Assembly (NCBI GenBank): GCA_024803745.1
Contig: JANJXV010000024.1
Span: forward strand, 11,919,427-11,983,426
DNA from: Megascapheus bottae
Taxonomy: Eukaryota > Chordata > Mammalia > Rodentia > Geomyidae
Length of the DNA: 64,000 nucleotides
Reading direction: 5' to 3'
Shown here: piece after piece, positions 21,665 through 33,118 of the stretch
Position numbering within the stretch: the stretch's first letter is position 1
Layout of the letters: each line of letters begins with the position of its first letter
Translations under genes and position numbers: made by a program
Notes under the pieces: generated by a model
Seen by the model: only the letters and a program-made list of their open reading frames with translations
What the model was told of the DNA's origin: nothing
The model's database searches: none

Positions 21665-23545
21665 AACATCCTTTCTTAAAGGAAGATTGAGATAGGGAAT
21701 AGAATTTGGCAGATGGAAAATTTCTAGTTCAATCTTGCAGTTGGAGCTACCCTGCAATGGAAGGGCTGTGAACAGTCCACTTTAGGGATAGCTCCATGGG
21801 TGAATCATACTAGTTGGAATGATGGCTTTTTCTGTCTCCTCCTGCCCAGTGTTCTTGGCCATGTGACATGCTTTGCCCCATAGCCAGAAAACGACTTGCT
21901 CCAAGAGACTTGTCCTCTCTTGCTGCTGGAAAACCTTCTGCCCAGACTAGCCTGTATGAACCACACTGTGAGAGAGGCTCATGCTATCCAAGATATCTTC
22001 ATCATATTTGTTTTCTTTATTTTCTGATGTCTTGGTATCTTAGAGCCTTGTTGATACCTAAGCAACTGAGATAGCAAATAATGCAAAGTGAACATGACTT
22101 TCATATGTGAACAAACCAATGAGGAGTCCACATATCCACTCACCTCCTCTACTGGGCTCAGAGACTCAGGGTCACTTACCTCAGGGCCAAAAGTAGGCAT
22201 TAATGTGAGATAACTCCTATGTTCCAAAGTCCTCTCAAGTAAATCAGACTAGCTAATCCTAAACCTACTTCCCTGACTTGCCTCGCCTTATCTTTTCTGT
22301 GTGATTGACCTAGTGCTCAAGTCGTGTCAAGCAGAATTGCTCTTTTTTCTTTGCTCTTCTTCCTTCGATTATTCTTAGGTGGTGGCAAAGGTGACCCCCA
22401 AACTCCAGTCATATAACATGTTCCTTAACAACTCTCAGGAAAGAGGACAGCTCCTTCCTAATCGTACTAGCATAAGTCCCAGAACTGACTTCCATTGGGC
22501 AGGTTTGGACCACATGTCTATTCTTGAGCCAATCACTGTGGCCAGATGAGCAAAATACTCTAACTGGTCAAATCAAGGAAAAGATTAATCTCACTTGGAA
22601 TGAGAATGAAGATAAACTTGTTTCCCAAAGGAAAAGAGGATTCTTTTTACCAAGATGAAGAAGAATGGACTCCATCTGGAGAGGAAACACACTGGGATTT
22701 ACTTTCATGCTGAAAAGTATGACTGGCTATGAACTTCATCCTCACAGAATCAAGTTCTAAAAGATGAATAAGGCTTTGGCTACAGGTCTACAAAATGATG
22801 GTATGATTGACTATGGCACCGATAAATACTTCTGATGAGATGTGTTGCTATTGGCTATACCAGAGTGGGCCCTAATAAAATCATTCATATTGCTCGTGGG
22901 GTTATTTTATTGATCTTTCTGCTTTGTCTGGGGTCATTCTTCCACCGGGAAAATTGGCTGTTTTCCTTCCTTGAAATGGAGCTCATGTTGCTACTCTTTA
23001 TGTTGTAAAAATGGCTATCCTAGAAACTCTACAATACACATGATGACTATAATAATCCCTTACAATGGAGCAGCACCTTGCCATCTATCAAAAGCTTTCA
23101 TGTACATTATTATTATTTTTGATTCTGACAATAACCAGAAAGGAGGAGAACAAATACTATTATTTTTATTTTCTATAGATATGGAAATAGCTCAGAGAGG
23201 TTAAGCTACTGGCTAAAGGTCACAGAGTGTCATTGCCCTGGGCAACAGGAAAATATTGTCCGGGAATAAGCAGGCATTTGTTCCAGGCTTCATTTGTGTA
23301 ATGAAATTAGCTTTGCTGTTGCAAGGCTGATCAGAGCAAATCCCCCAGCTTCATTTCTGTTTTCATCATATCCACAAATACATCTGCGCTCTTCTATGCA
23401 AGAATGAAGATGAATGAAGATGGTTCCTGTTCCCATTTCATGTCTTTAATATTTGCTTCAATTAGGAACAACTACAGCAAGTGCTTGCTTTGTCTAGCCA
23501 TCAGTAGCACTATAGGAAACAACTTTTGATCGATTGGTTATAGTT
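21665..23545. other. Non-repetitive intergenic DNA
   Basis: About 1.9 kb is free of the SINEs common elsewhere. No exon-like open frame was recognised. Near 23215 a single nuclear-receptor half-site AGGTCA is visible. Confidence 0.4.
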
Positions 23546-23547
23546 AC

Positions 23548-23549
<2 letters not shown>

Positions 23550-23594
<45 letters not shown>

Positions 23595-23607
23595 TGTGTG
23601 TGTGTGA
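23550..23607 (+). repeat. (GT)n microsatellite
   Basis: About 28 GT units with one GG interruption. Confidence 0.98.
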
Positions 23608-24041
23608 TGCTAGGGATTAAAACTAGGACCCTACAAACCTTCAGGCAGTCATTTCTCATGGAGTCCTGAACCATCAAGGGCACCTCCGCTTCCCCATGGA
23701 AGTGTATACTCACTGCTGCCCAGTCGTGGCCTGAGCAAGATGGCTGGGTTGTGGAGGGGAGGGAATAGTGCAGCCCCACAGCCCTCTGTGTTGTCACAGG
23801 CCCATTCAGGCCCAGTCCCAGTGCTGATAAACAGAACTTACTAATCTTTACCCTCTTTGGCCCAGGTGGACTATCAGGTTGCATGTTATTGGGCAGATTC
23901 TATTCTGGAAGATTCCTCTAGGCAACAGAGAGAAATATGAGATGCCAGAAACTCTTCCATCTGATAGGATTTGGATTCCCCCTTAGGGAAAAAAAAACCT
24001 GATTATACTTTCTCCCTGTTGGAATAACTGCAATTACCCAC

Positions 24042-24042
<1 letters not shown>

Positions 24043-24092
<50 letters not shown>

Positions 24093-24101
24093 ACACACAC
24101 C
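24043..24101 (+). repeat. (CA)n microsatellite, inverted relative to the (GT)n at 23550
   Basis: About 29 CA units with one T interruption. It is complementary to the GT run 440 bp upstream. Confidence 0.98.
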
Positions 24102-25084
24102 TGAGGTGGGGAAAAGAATGCCAAATCCAATCCAGCCCCATTACTGTGGAAACCTGGTGAATCCCAGCACCAATCTTTTTGGAAAGCACCCTATGGGAAA
24201 CTCTACATTCAATTGGTCTTGTCTAGGGGGGAAAATGAGTTTGAAACCTGTTGAATCAAAAATAAATGATGTCTTATGTAGCAGACATTAGTGATCCAGA
24301 AGAAGTGCCTTTGCGAGAACCATTTCCTGGAAAATGTTAAGTATTCAGGTTACCAAAGAACTGGGTATTTCGGCAGCAATCCAAGCACAGAAAGTCCACA
24401 CCGGACTTTTCCCTGACTGGGTCCCAGAGGACCTGGTGCTACAGAGCCATGGCTCTTGTGGGCCAGCTTCTTGAGAACCTTCAGCTTTGACACTTTCACA
24501 AGGGGGCTGGCTTAACAAGGCCTGAAGAAATCAGGTGTGTGGGACAGAGCCAACCTGACCATGTTGGCTGAGCACAAGCAGAGAGCTAGTTCCCACCAGT
24601 GGATCCTGGTGCTCTTACCAAGTCAGTTTATAAATATTGGAAGTTATTGGTTGTTCACTTTCAATACTCTGGGGACTGAACCTCAGGAGGTCTACCGGGT
24701 TCTAATCTCAGCGCTGCATTGGTAAGTTAGTGCTGTGTGTTTCCAGTGAGTTTCTTCTCTCTACTCCTTAGTTGATTAAATAACAACCACCACCAAGGTA
24801 TTGAATTTTTATGAGTCCATGATCTCTTCTGACTTACGTATTTTTCCTTCTCTTCACTGTTTCTTTCAAGAATCTGTAGAGTGCATTGCCTTTCAAATCA
24901 GCCTGCACAGGTTTTTGTCCCATTGCGTCCACTCTCCAGCTCTCTGGCCTGGAGCAGACTGGAGCAGATACCTTAATCTCTCTGTGTTTCCACTTTCCCT
25001 TTTTCAGCATGAAAATAGCATAACCTTAGGGAAAAAATAAACTGAATCGATGTAAAAAAAAAAGTGTGTGTATGTGCATGTGTG

Positions 25085-25325
25085 TGCCTGTGTGCTGGTC
25101 CTGAGACTTAAACCTAGGTTCTGGTTGTTCTGCCTGAGGTTTTTGCGCTCAAAGCTAGTGCTCTACCACTTGAGTCACAGATCTACTTCCAGATTTTTTG
25201 GTGGTTAATTGGTGATAAGAGTCTCACAGACTTTCCTGCCATAGCTGCCTTCAAATCATGATCCTCAGATCTTAGCCTCCTGAGTAGCTAGGATTACAGG
25301 TGTGAGTCACTTCACCTGCTTGGTA
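25085..25325 (-). repeat. 7SL-like/Geo SINE (antisense)
   Basis: The reverse-complement head 'cctgagtagctaggattacaggtgtgag' is at the high end. The Geo half is at the low end, next to a short GT run. Confidence 0.88.
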
Positions 25326-25429
25326 CAAAACACTTTGAATGGTGCTTAGCACATAGCTATTGTTTATTGAACAACTTCACATACTGGGCAACTATGTACT
25401 AGGTACCATAGAATAGATGCAGAAATGAT

Positions 25430-25515
25430 CATTATTGAGCACATCTGTAGTCCCAGCTACTCAGGAAGCTGAAGCAGGAGGATTGCTTGAGGCCACGCAA
25501 TGAAACCCAGAACAC
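25430..25515 (+). repeat. B1-like SINE (7SL-derived)
   Basis: 'gtagtcccagctactcaggaagctgaagcaggaggattgcttgagg' is plain 7SL/B1 text with no Geo half attached. Confidence 0.75.
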
Positions 25516-25519
25516 AAAT

Positions 25520-26890
25520 GAGTAGAACAGAATAAAATAAACCAGAAATTATTGAACACCACATCCCTATCTCCAGAACATTATTGTCTCCCAACAAAAT
25601 ATCCAGAAAGCCTGTAGGCCATGTGTTTGCATTTCCTGGGGTAGAGAGATCCTGGCATTCTGCCGCTGGCACCAGATTGGGCACAAAGCAAATAAGTCCT
25701 CTGTAGAGTTCAAATGCACACACCAGCTGCCTGGAACTCTGATGTTTTTCCTCACTTGCTTCTCTCCTGTATTTCCCTTCCTGATACCAGTTGAAGTCTA
25801 ACTACAAAGAATGGAAACAAAATCTCTTGCAAGGAGGCCTTTCTCCTCTTTCCTCCCCCTCTTCTCTCCAGTCTTTCTCCCCCTCACCCCCCTTCACTTA
25901 TCATATTGCATCATGCTGTCTCACAGCTTTGTCCATTTGCCCTGCTTTGGGAGCTGCAAGATCCCTCAGTGCCTCGCTGCTCTCCCAGGAACACACTCTG
26001 GCCTCACTCTTCCTAGAACCCGCATAACCTCCTTGGCCAGTGAGAACAGTGGCTTTGGGAACATTCCACTGTTTCCCCAGGGGAGTGGGGTGGAGAATGG
26101 AGGCATTGCTCAGTTCCTGTGCAGTCAGCAGGGATAGGAACTGGGAATTATCAGGACACTGTCACATGTAGCCCAAGAGGGAGGACAAGCACCTGCTGTC
26201 AAGGCGGCCAGCTATGGGTGGCTGGGGGAGGGTGGACCCAGGGAATGAGGCATTGGCACAGAATAGGCATTCCCAAGGGGTCATGGGCAGCACCCTGGGG
26301 CAGCCAGGAGGGCTGCCCAGTAGGCGCCTTTAATAGACATAGAGGGAGCTGGCAGGCCAAGTGTTGTCTTGCCCCAAGGTCTGCTCCCTGTGTGAGGCAC
26401 CTTGCGGCCCTGAGGTCTATATTCAGTGAACAGGAGCAAGTCACTGGGCAGCATAAACCTCTTGTGCTCCCAGGCATTTTGGCTGATGAAGAACTGAGTT
26501 CAACCAGGGAGAAGGGAAGGGGACGCTGGCCAGGCCACTTGTGTGAGCTCACCCATATCCCTCCTGCTGCGGCTGCTGCTGAGAGCCGAGGGGTTCCTCA
26601 CTCTCTTGTGTAAGTCGTTGTTGAAATAATGCAGTATTTCATAATGCTAAACAGAAGACAAGGGGCCTTTGTGTGGAGGGAGGCAGTGAGGTGCCTTTGT
26701 GACTCCTGCATTTTTTTTTCCTTTTTAGATTGTTTTAAAGTAGCGTACCTTAACAGTACAATGAGGTGTCATTGTGACAATTCCATAGATTCCATATGGT
26801 GTACTTCAGAGCCCTCTATTATGTTCCCATAGCCTCTTTCTTCCTTTCCCCTTTTTCAGTGTTTAATAAGTTATTATATATCTAAAATAT
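25520..26890. other. Non-repetitive, moderately GC-rich intergenic DNA
   Basis: No gene was recognised. The 164-codon plus-strand frame at 26119-26613 has no familiar motif and no splice context, so it is not called. Confidence 0.4.
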
Positions 26891-26895
26891 GTATA

Positions 26896-26906
26896 TGCAC
26901 ACACAT

Positions 26907-26954
<48 letters not shown>
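26896..26954. repeat. Compound (CA)n(TA)n microsatellite
   Basis: CA units pass into about 13 TA units ending in ATGTAT. Confidence 0.95.
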
Positions 26955-26958
<4 letters not shown>

Positions 26959-27089
26959 TTGTCTTGTGGCTTTTACTCCTTTCTCTTTTCTTTCTTCCCC
27001 GAGTCAGCACTGTGAACCCCAAATAGCAGATAGAGCAAAGAGGAAAAGGATCCCAACTAGCTGAACCATCCTGGCAACGCTCACATTTC

Positions 27090-28450
27090 TTGACCTTAGC
27101 TCTCAAAGGACAAGCATCTGAAAAGATCATTTCAAACCACCTGAAATCGGCCGGGTGGGGGGACCAGTTGTCCCAAGGAGCAGGACAGCAGAGGCTGTGG
27201 GCAGGCGCTGGCCGTCCATTAACCTCCCGAGTCTTCCAGGCCGAGCCTGAGCTGCCCGGTGCCACAGGCCGGGCGAAGGCTTTCACCCCCAGGCGGCGCC
27301 CCGCGCCGTCTCTGGCCTGGGTCGGTGCCTGGACAGCGCCTGGGTCTGCAGCTGAGGACCCCGGGCGTCCCCCACCGTTGCGCGAGGTCCGCCGCGGTTC
27401 CGCACGCGCTCGACCCTCCGCGTCGCGCCGACGGACTCCGTGTGCCCTTGGGTGCCTCCTGTTCATGGAAGGGGAAAGCCTCCCATCTTGTTCCCGGTGG
27501 ATTCGGTGTTTTCTGGAGCGTCCGCTCGGTGGTGTCGTGGCGCCCGTCCGCGGGGAGGTCCGGAGGCCGCGGCCGCCGTGCCGCGTGCCGCGCCCCGCGC
27601 CCGGGCACCTCGCAGGGCGTCCGGGGAACAAGCCGGCCCGGTTTGGAGGGAGGACGCCACGCAGGATCCGGCGGGGGATCCGAGGCTCGAGCGTTCAGAG
27701 GGGTTCAGAGGCCACCGTCGCAGCCGGATGTTCAGATGTTCATCGGGGAACCACAGCGCCGAGCGTGGCTTCACACGGGGACACGGAGCCGGCAGCGCGC
27801 AAGAGTCCGGATGGCGGAGCAGGGCCGGCGCCACGGCTGCCCTTCCTTGCCATCGCGGTCCTTCCCAGCCTTCTCAAGTGCCTCGTTCCGACTCGGGAGG
27901 CTGGGGTGGCACAAGGCCAGGAGCCACTCCACAGAGCCACGCGGACTTTGAATGCTGAGGCTCCTGCGCTCCGGGACTCCCTCGTGTCCTCGGGAAGCGA
28001 TTGGCTGACGACCGCAGGCAGCCCTCCTCCCGCTCGGGGAGGCGGGGGGAGGCCCGGGGCCTTCGGGGTATCCAACCCCCCCCCAATTCCTGCAGGGCAG
28101 GGTGGGGCGCTCTCTGCCCCCAGTGCCGGCAGTGGGCACTGCAGAGGCCGCTCTGGTGCTTCCCCTCCTCTCCCTCTCTCGGGGTTAGGTTTGGTGTGCG
28201 GCCCCGGCCTGGCGCAGTGGCGTCCCGTGCTTCCGCGTCCCTCTTCTGCCAAGCGGCCGAATGTCCGCCCCCGGCGCCGGCGCGCAGGGCCCGGGAGGCG
28301 GCGCTCGTCGAGCGGGGAAGCTCCTTCCATCTACCCGGAGGACCTGGACCCCTTCGGCACAGCGCTGCGTGGAACTCGCGGCATTCTCTCCACATCTCTG
28401 CGAAAGGCCACGGTATCACCTCCCGTGGGGACGCTCAGCAGCCAAACATC
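27090..28450. promoter_or_regulatory. Orphan CpG island
   Basis: About 1.35 kb has very high GC and CpG content, is sharply bounded, and sits in AT-rich repeat DNA. Promoter-like features include an inverted CCAAT box (GATTGGCT, near 27999-28007), several GC-rich Sp1-type strings and, just outside on the minus strand, a TATA-like CTATTTAAG (about 28455-28463). Open frames of up to 454 codons exist on both strands in several frames, as expected from GC richness. None shows a recognisable domain. It could be a promoter of an unannotated non-coding RNA, an alternative or distal promoter, or a methylated relic. Confidence 0.7.
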
Positions 28451-28462
28451 CTGACTTAAATA

Positions 28463-28476
28463 GAGCCATCTGGTGA
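28463..28476 (-). promoter_or_regulatory. CTCF-like motif, reverse orientation
   Basis: The minus strand reads TCACCAGATGGCTC, matching 12 of 14 positions of CCASYAGRKGGCRS. It shares the ACCAGATGGC core with the tandem pair at 1162-1207 but points the opposite way. It lies at the edge of the orphan CpG island. Binding is inferred from the motif only. Confidence 0.45.
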
Positions 28477-28769
28477 CTTCTCAACGGGACGCGAGGTTCG
28501 GGGGGAGTAGGCGGGAGATCTCAGCCTACGTTCAGGTCTAAACGTCAGTCTGTTGTGGTTCCTTAGTTTGAATTAATTGCCGTTTTCTGTTAGGCTTGGA
28601 GAGACAAAAACACAGCAGACTCGTGCAAGTGGGATATTCAGGTTATACTAAAAATGTATCTGTGGTTTGATCACTGTTAATCTGAAGTTCAAATTTAACT
28701 GACTGACCCTTTTATTTGCTAAATGGAGCAATCTTAGCCGTGTGGGTCTTGTTTTGAGTTTCACAGGGG

Positions 28770-28872
28770 CCTTTTTGAGGCAGGGTCTTGCTATTTTGCT
28801 TTGAACTCCTGGGCTCAAATGATGCTCCTGTCTCAGCTTCTTATAACAATGAGACTACAGCCACATACCATT
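28770..28872 (-). repeat. B1-like SINE (antisense)
   Basis: 'gaggcagggtcttgctattttgctttgaactcctgggctcaaatgatgctcc' is a reverse-complement 7SL/B1 monomer. Confidence 0.75.
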
Positions 28873-29446
28873 GGTTTTTGACAAAAAGTGCCAAAACAAT
28901 TCCATAAACAATGGATTTGCCTTTTTAGCAAATGGTGATGGAACAATTGGGCCTCACGAAATGAGAAATTTTGCTGTACAAAACACCTTGGTGAGGATGG
29001 GGAAGCTAGACTGAGAGAAAATGCAAATTACATACCAGACAAAGGGCCAGTATCTAAAATTTAGACAGAATTATCAGATGAGAGTGGCTCAAATGATAAA
29101 CCACCTGTCTATTAAGTGTGAGACCCCAAATTCAGATCCTGGTACCAAAAAAATAATTGTCGAAACCCAGTAGCCAAGAAATAATCTAATTTGAAAATAG
29201 ACAAAAGAACAAATAGGAAAGAATAGACAAATGGTAAAGAGCATGAAAAGATGCTCAATAATATTGCTCAGAGAAATGCATGTAAGATATCATCACACAT
29301 GAACCAGAATGACCACAACATAAAAAATAATAACACCATATGCCAATAGAGCTGTGGAGAAACTGGATCACTCACACATTGCTATTGGAAATGCAAAATG
29401 GTACAATTGCTCTTTCATCTGTAATCAGTAAAAACTGGAAACAAGC

Positions 29447-29672
29447 CAGGTGCCAGTGGCTCACACTTGTAATCCTGGCTACTCAGAAAGCTGATACCTA
29501 AGGATCCTGGTTTGAAGCCAGCCCTGGCAGTAAAGTCTATGAGACTCTTATCTCTAGTTAATCACAGAAAAAGCTGGAAATGGTGCTGTGGCTCAAGTGA
29601 TAGAATGGTAGCCTTGAGTTAAAGGATCCCAAAGACAGCGCCCAGGCCCAGATTTCAAGTCCCACAAAAAAT
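29447..29672 (+). repeat. 7SL-like/Geo SINE nested in L1
   Basis: A full dimer from 'gccaggtgccagtggctcacacttgtaatcctggctactc' to 'ccacaaaaaataaaac'. Confidence 0.9.
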
Positions 29673-29767
29673 AAAACAAACCTGAAAACAACCCAGATTT
29701 CCTTCAGTGGGTGAATGTTACATCAATACTACAGAATACAATTCAACAAAGAAAGAGGAATACGGGA

Positions 29768-29965
29768 CCAGGAGTGTGGCTAGAGGTAGAGGTAGAGTAC
29801 TCACCTAGCATGCAGGAAGCCCAGGGTTTGATTCCTCAGTCACATACATAAACAGAAAAAGCCGGAAGTGGTGCTGTAGCTCAAGGAGTAGAGTGCTAGC
29901 CTTGAGGGAAAAAAAGCCCAAGGACAGTGCTCAAGCCCTGAGTTCAAGCTCCAGGACTGGCAAAA
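29768..29965 (+). repeat. IDL-Geo SINE nested in L1
   Basis: The left half contains a small internal duplication ('agaggtagaggtagag') and the right half is complete. Confidence 0.88.
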
Positions 29966-30064
29966 AATAAATTAATTAGATAAAAATAAAATTTTAAAAA
30001 CAGAAAGGAATAAACTATTGATAGAGGCACCAACTTGAATGACTTCATTGCATTGGGCCAATTT

Positions 30065-30305
30065 TTTTTCTTTGGTTGTGGGACTTGAACTCTGGGACTG
30101 GACATTGTCCCTGAGCTCTTCAGCTCAAGGCTACCACCTTACCCCTTGAGCCACAGTACCACTTTCGATTTTCTAGTGGTTAATTGGAGATAAGAGTCTC
30201 ACAGACTTTGTGTCCATGCGACAGGCTGGCTTTGAACCATGATCCTTAGATTTCAGCCCCTTGAGTAGCTAGGATTATAGGCGTGAGCCACCACACCCGG
30301 CTAAG
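30065..30305 (-). repeat. 7SL-like/Geo SINE (antisense)
   Basis: It ends in 'gtagctaggattataggcgtgagccaccacacccggct', a well-preserved reverse-complement head. Confidence 0.92.
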
Positions 30306-30309
30306 GCCA

Positions 30310-30610
30310 AATTTTAAAGCCAGTCTTTGTCAGCATGACAAATGCCTATAATCTCAACCATCAAGAGGCCAGCCTGGGCTATACAAAAAGAGATGCTGAC
30401 TTTAAAAAAAAAAAAAGTCAATCCTAAAAGACCACATACTGTGTGATTTCCATTCAAAGCCAACTCGGGAAGACACTCTCAAGAGACTCTCACCTCCAAT
30501 TAAAAACAAAATGCCAGGAGTAGAGGTGTGGCTTAAGTAAGTGGCAGTAGAAAAGTCTAAGCCTTGAATGGAAAAGCTAAGGGAGGACACAGGGCCCCAA
30601 TTCAAGCAGA
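30310..30610 (+). repeat. B1-like fragment followed by a Geo fragment
   Basis: A degraded 7SL-like piece (30310-30400) with an A12 tail is followed by 'gagactctcacctccaatt' and a divergent Geo right half (30470-30610). Confidence 0.55.
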
Positions 30611-31389
30611 TATATAAAATATACATTCAAAAGGAGACAGTCCCCAATGGCTGCAGCCACTGTCACATATTTCCACTTCTAATAGAGCCTAGTTGTTCCC
30701 AGAGTCACTGTATCCTTATACACTTTTTATACTGCCTGCAACCACTGTGCAGTGACTTCTGTGTGCAGCTGAGCCAGCGCTTGCAGGGGGACAATAAAAA
30801 TCAAGAAGTGCTCTGCTGAAAGCTAAAACGGGGGTGGGCAGAAGAAAAGAAAAGAGAAAGCAAGAGCTTGTAATAAAGAGAACTTCAGGTACCCTATGGG
30901 GTGGTAAAAGACACTGTTACTGGAAAATGGAAGGTAATATCAAACAATTGGAGCTAAAGCTTTGCCTTGATGTGACAGTTACTTTCAGGACCATCAGATT
31001 TACTCTTTCCATTTTCAGAAAGATCCTGAGAATATGATATTGTAAGTACTTGAATATTAAGAGGGAGTTTAAGGAAAACAGAGAAAGTTCCTGTGGCTAA
31101 TGTCTATTTCAGCCAATCATCAGACTGAAATCTGGTAGGGGATTTTCCCCCCCTAAATTGTGCTTACTTAGGTTCAATCTTTAATACTGAGCTGATAATC
31201 ACTCACTAGAGGAGTCTAGAGAATTTGTTTTGCATTGCAAAAAAAATATATATATAATTTATCCTGATAGAAAACATTCCTATTTTTCCCTAATGATGAA
31301 ATATCTTCTAACTTCCACTTGTTTGTAAAGGTCATGGTTGAATGTTATAATAATAGGAGGCTTTCTCAACTTGGAAGCTGGTTACTTGA

Positions 31390-31540
31390 ATTTTTATTGT
31401 TATTATAAAGGTAACATGCAGAAAGGTTACAGTTACATAAGCCAGATAATGACTACATTTCTTTTTTGATCATATCACCCCTTTCCCTCACTTACTTGAA
31501 TTTTTAGAACTATAACAAAGTTTAACAAAATGAATATTAG
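31390..31540 (-). repeat. L1 3'UTR fragment (antisense)
   Basis: 'ttattataaaggtaacatgcagaaaggttacagttac' is the reverse complement of the L1 tail at 32990-33110. Confidence 0.7.
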
Positions 31541-31587
31541 GAAATTAGAACATTTCTCATCCAGGGAAGCTAAAAACAGAAATATAG

Positions 31588-32090
31588 TCACGTTCTGGTA
31601 GCTCACGCCAGTAATCCTAGCTACTCAGGAGATCTGAGGATTGTGGTTCAAAGCCAGCCTGGGCACAGAAGTCTTTGAGACTCTTTTTTTATATTTAATA
31701 ATATTTTTATTATAATTAATAGGAGGGTTACATTATATTCACCAGATAGAAGGTACATTACTTCACATTGTTACCCTTTCTCATGTTTTTGTCCCCATTT
31801 CCCTCCCCCACCTCCTCCCCTCATCTTGTTTTCCCTCCTTCCCTATCCTATTTCAAATAAACAACTAAACAATATATCAGATAACAAAGTAAGATACTAT
31901 AACAATATGAGATAACCAAGGGACAACAAAAGAGATGAGAAATAACATAGTACATTAAGAACAACAATCACAGATTATATAGCTCTTATTCTTAGAAAAC
32001 TGGAAGTGGCATTGTGGCTCAAGTGGTAAGGTAATAGCCTTGAACTGAAGAGTTTAGGACCAGCACCCAGGCCCAGAGTTCAACCTTCAC
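31588..32090 (+). repeat. 7SL-like/Geo SINE interrupted by an L1 insertion
   Basis: The left half runs 31588-31685 to 'gagactctt', and the right half resumes at about 31995 with 'agaaaactggaagtggcattgtggctcaag'. The intervening 300 bases are L1. Confidence 0.85.
31686..31994 (-). mobile_element. 5'-truncated L1 inserted inside a SINE (antisense)
   Basis: The insert starts with its T-rich (poly-A) end, then reads the reverse complement of the same 3'UTR family seen at 32990-33110. Short CTCTT repeats flank it and may be a target-site duplication. Confidence 0.7.
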
Positions 32091-32094
32091 AAAA

Positions 32095-32112
32095 CACACA
32101 CACATACACATA

Positions 32113-32151
<39 letters not shown>
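32095..32151 (+). repeat. (CA)n microsatellite at a SINE tail
   Basis: CA/TA units directly follow the SINE right half. Confidence 0.97.
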
Positions 32152-32394
32152 CCAAATAGAAAAGGGAATGGTACATCATCCTAACAGTCAAAGTATTTGT
32201 ATGAAAATCGAACTAAGAAACTTAATGAGACCAGCAAGATGGCATTGATATGGGGCCAGGACAGTGAAAGGGGTGACTGTGATGAAGATGCGTTAGACAT
32301 ATTAATGGACACATTAAATTGAAACCCTTTTGTAACCATTTGAAGATAATAAAAATTAATAGCTAAATGAGTAAGTTTAAAAACAAGAACTGCC

Positions 32395-33118
32395 CATGCT
32401 AAAGACACCAGCACAACCATGTTCATTGCAGCATTATTTACCATAGCTAATCAACCCAGATGCCCTTTAGTGGATGAATGTATCAAGAAAATGTGGTATA
32501 TACACACAGTGGAATTCTATGCTTCCATCTGAAAGAATGACATTGACCCATTCATAAGAAAGTAGAAAGACTTGGAAAAAATTAAATTAAGCAAAGTAAG
32601 CTAGACCAAAACATAGTCTGCATGGTTTTCCTCACTTGTAATAACTAGAATATGTCTAGGGTATTCTTAGGAGATGATCAAAATGGCTAAATATCTATGT
32701 GCCTATGACAATATAAATGATGCTTATCAAAACGAGCTCCAAGAGATGTAAACAAGAGGTTTTCTTTCAGTTGTAACTGTTTGCAGTTATTTCTTTTTCC
32801 TTTCTTTGGTTTATTCTCTAATGTCATTGGTTTTTATTTCTGTACCACTTGTTGTGAATGGGAGTTTATCTAGTTTGGAGAAAGGAAGGAAAATCACAGA
32901 AATGGTGAAACTGGGTAAACCAATTCAACAATGATACTCACTAGACACTATGTTGGAAATGAACTTTACAGCTTGGGGAGGAAGGTTCGGGATGGGGGAA
33001 AGTGGGAGAAAATGAGGGAGGGGTAACATTATTCAAAATAAAATGTACTCAGTACCCGACTTATGTAGCCATAATCTCTCTATACATCACCTTTACAATA
33101 AAATTTAAATTTAGATAA
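32395..33118 (+). repeat. L1 3' end, subfamily A
   Basis: It spans from the ORF2 C-terminal region ('aaccatgttcattgcagcattatttaccatagc') through a G-rich 3'UTR ('gatgggggaaagtgggagaaaatgagg') to AATAAAATTTAAAT. The frames are decayed. Confidence 0.8.

Larger units (their letters stand above)
28875..30060 (+). repeat. L1 ORF2 3' remnant, split by nested SINEs
   Basis: Pieces of the conserved ORF2 C-terminal region run in order: 28875-29075, 29145-29440, 29677-29763 and 30001-30060. A short tRNA-like SINE lies at about 29080-29145, and further SINEs interrupt at 29447 and 29768. All frames are destroyed. Confidence 0.75.

Noticed and set aside
26119..26613. Intergenic frame of 164 codons
   Set aside because: No motif or exon context. 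An antisense frame of similar length overlaps it.
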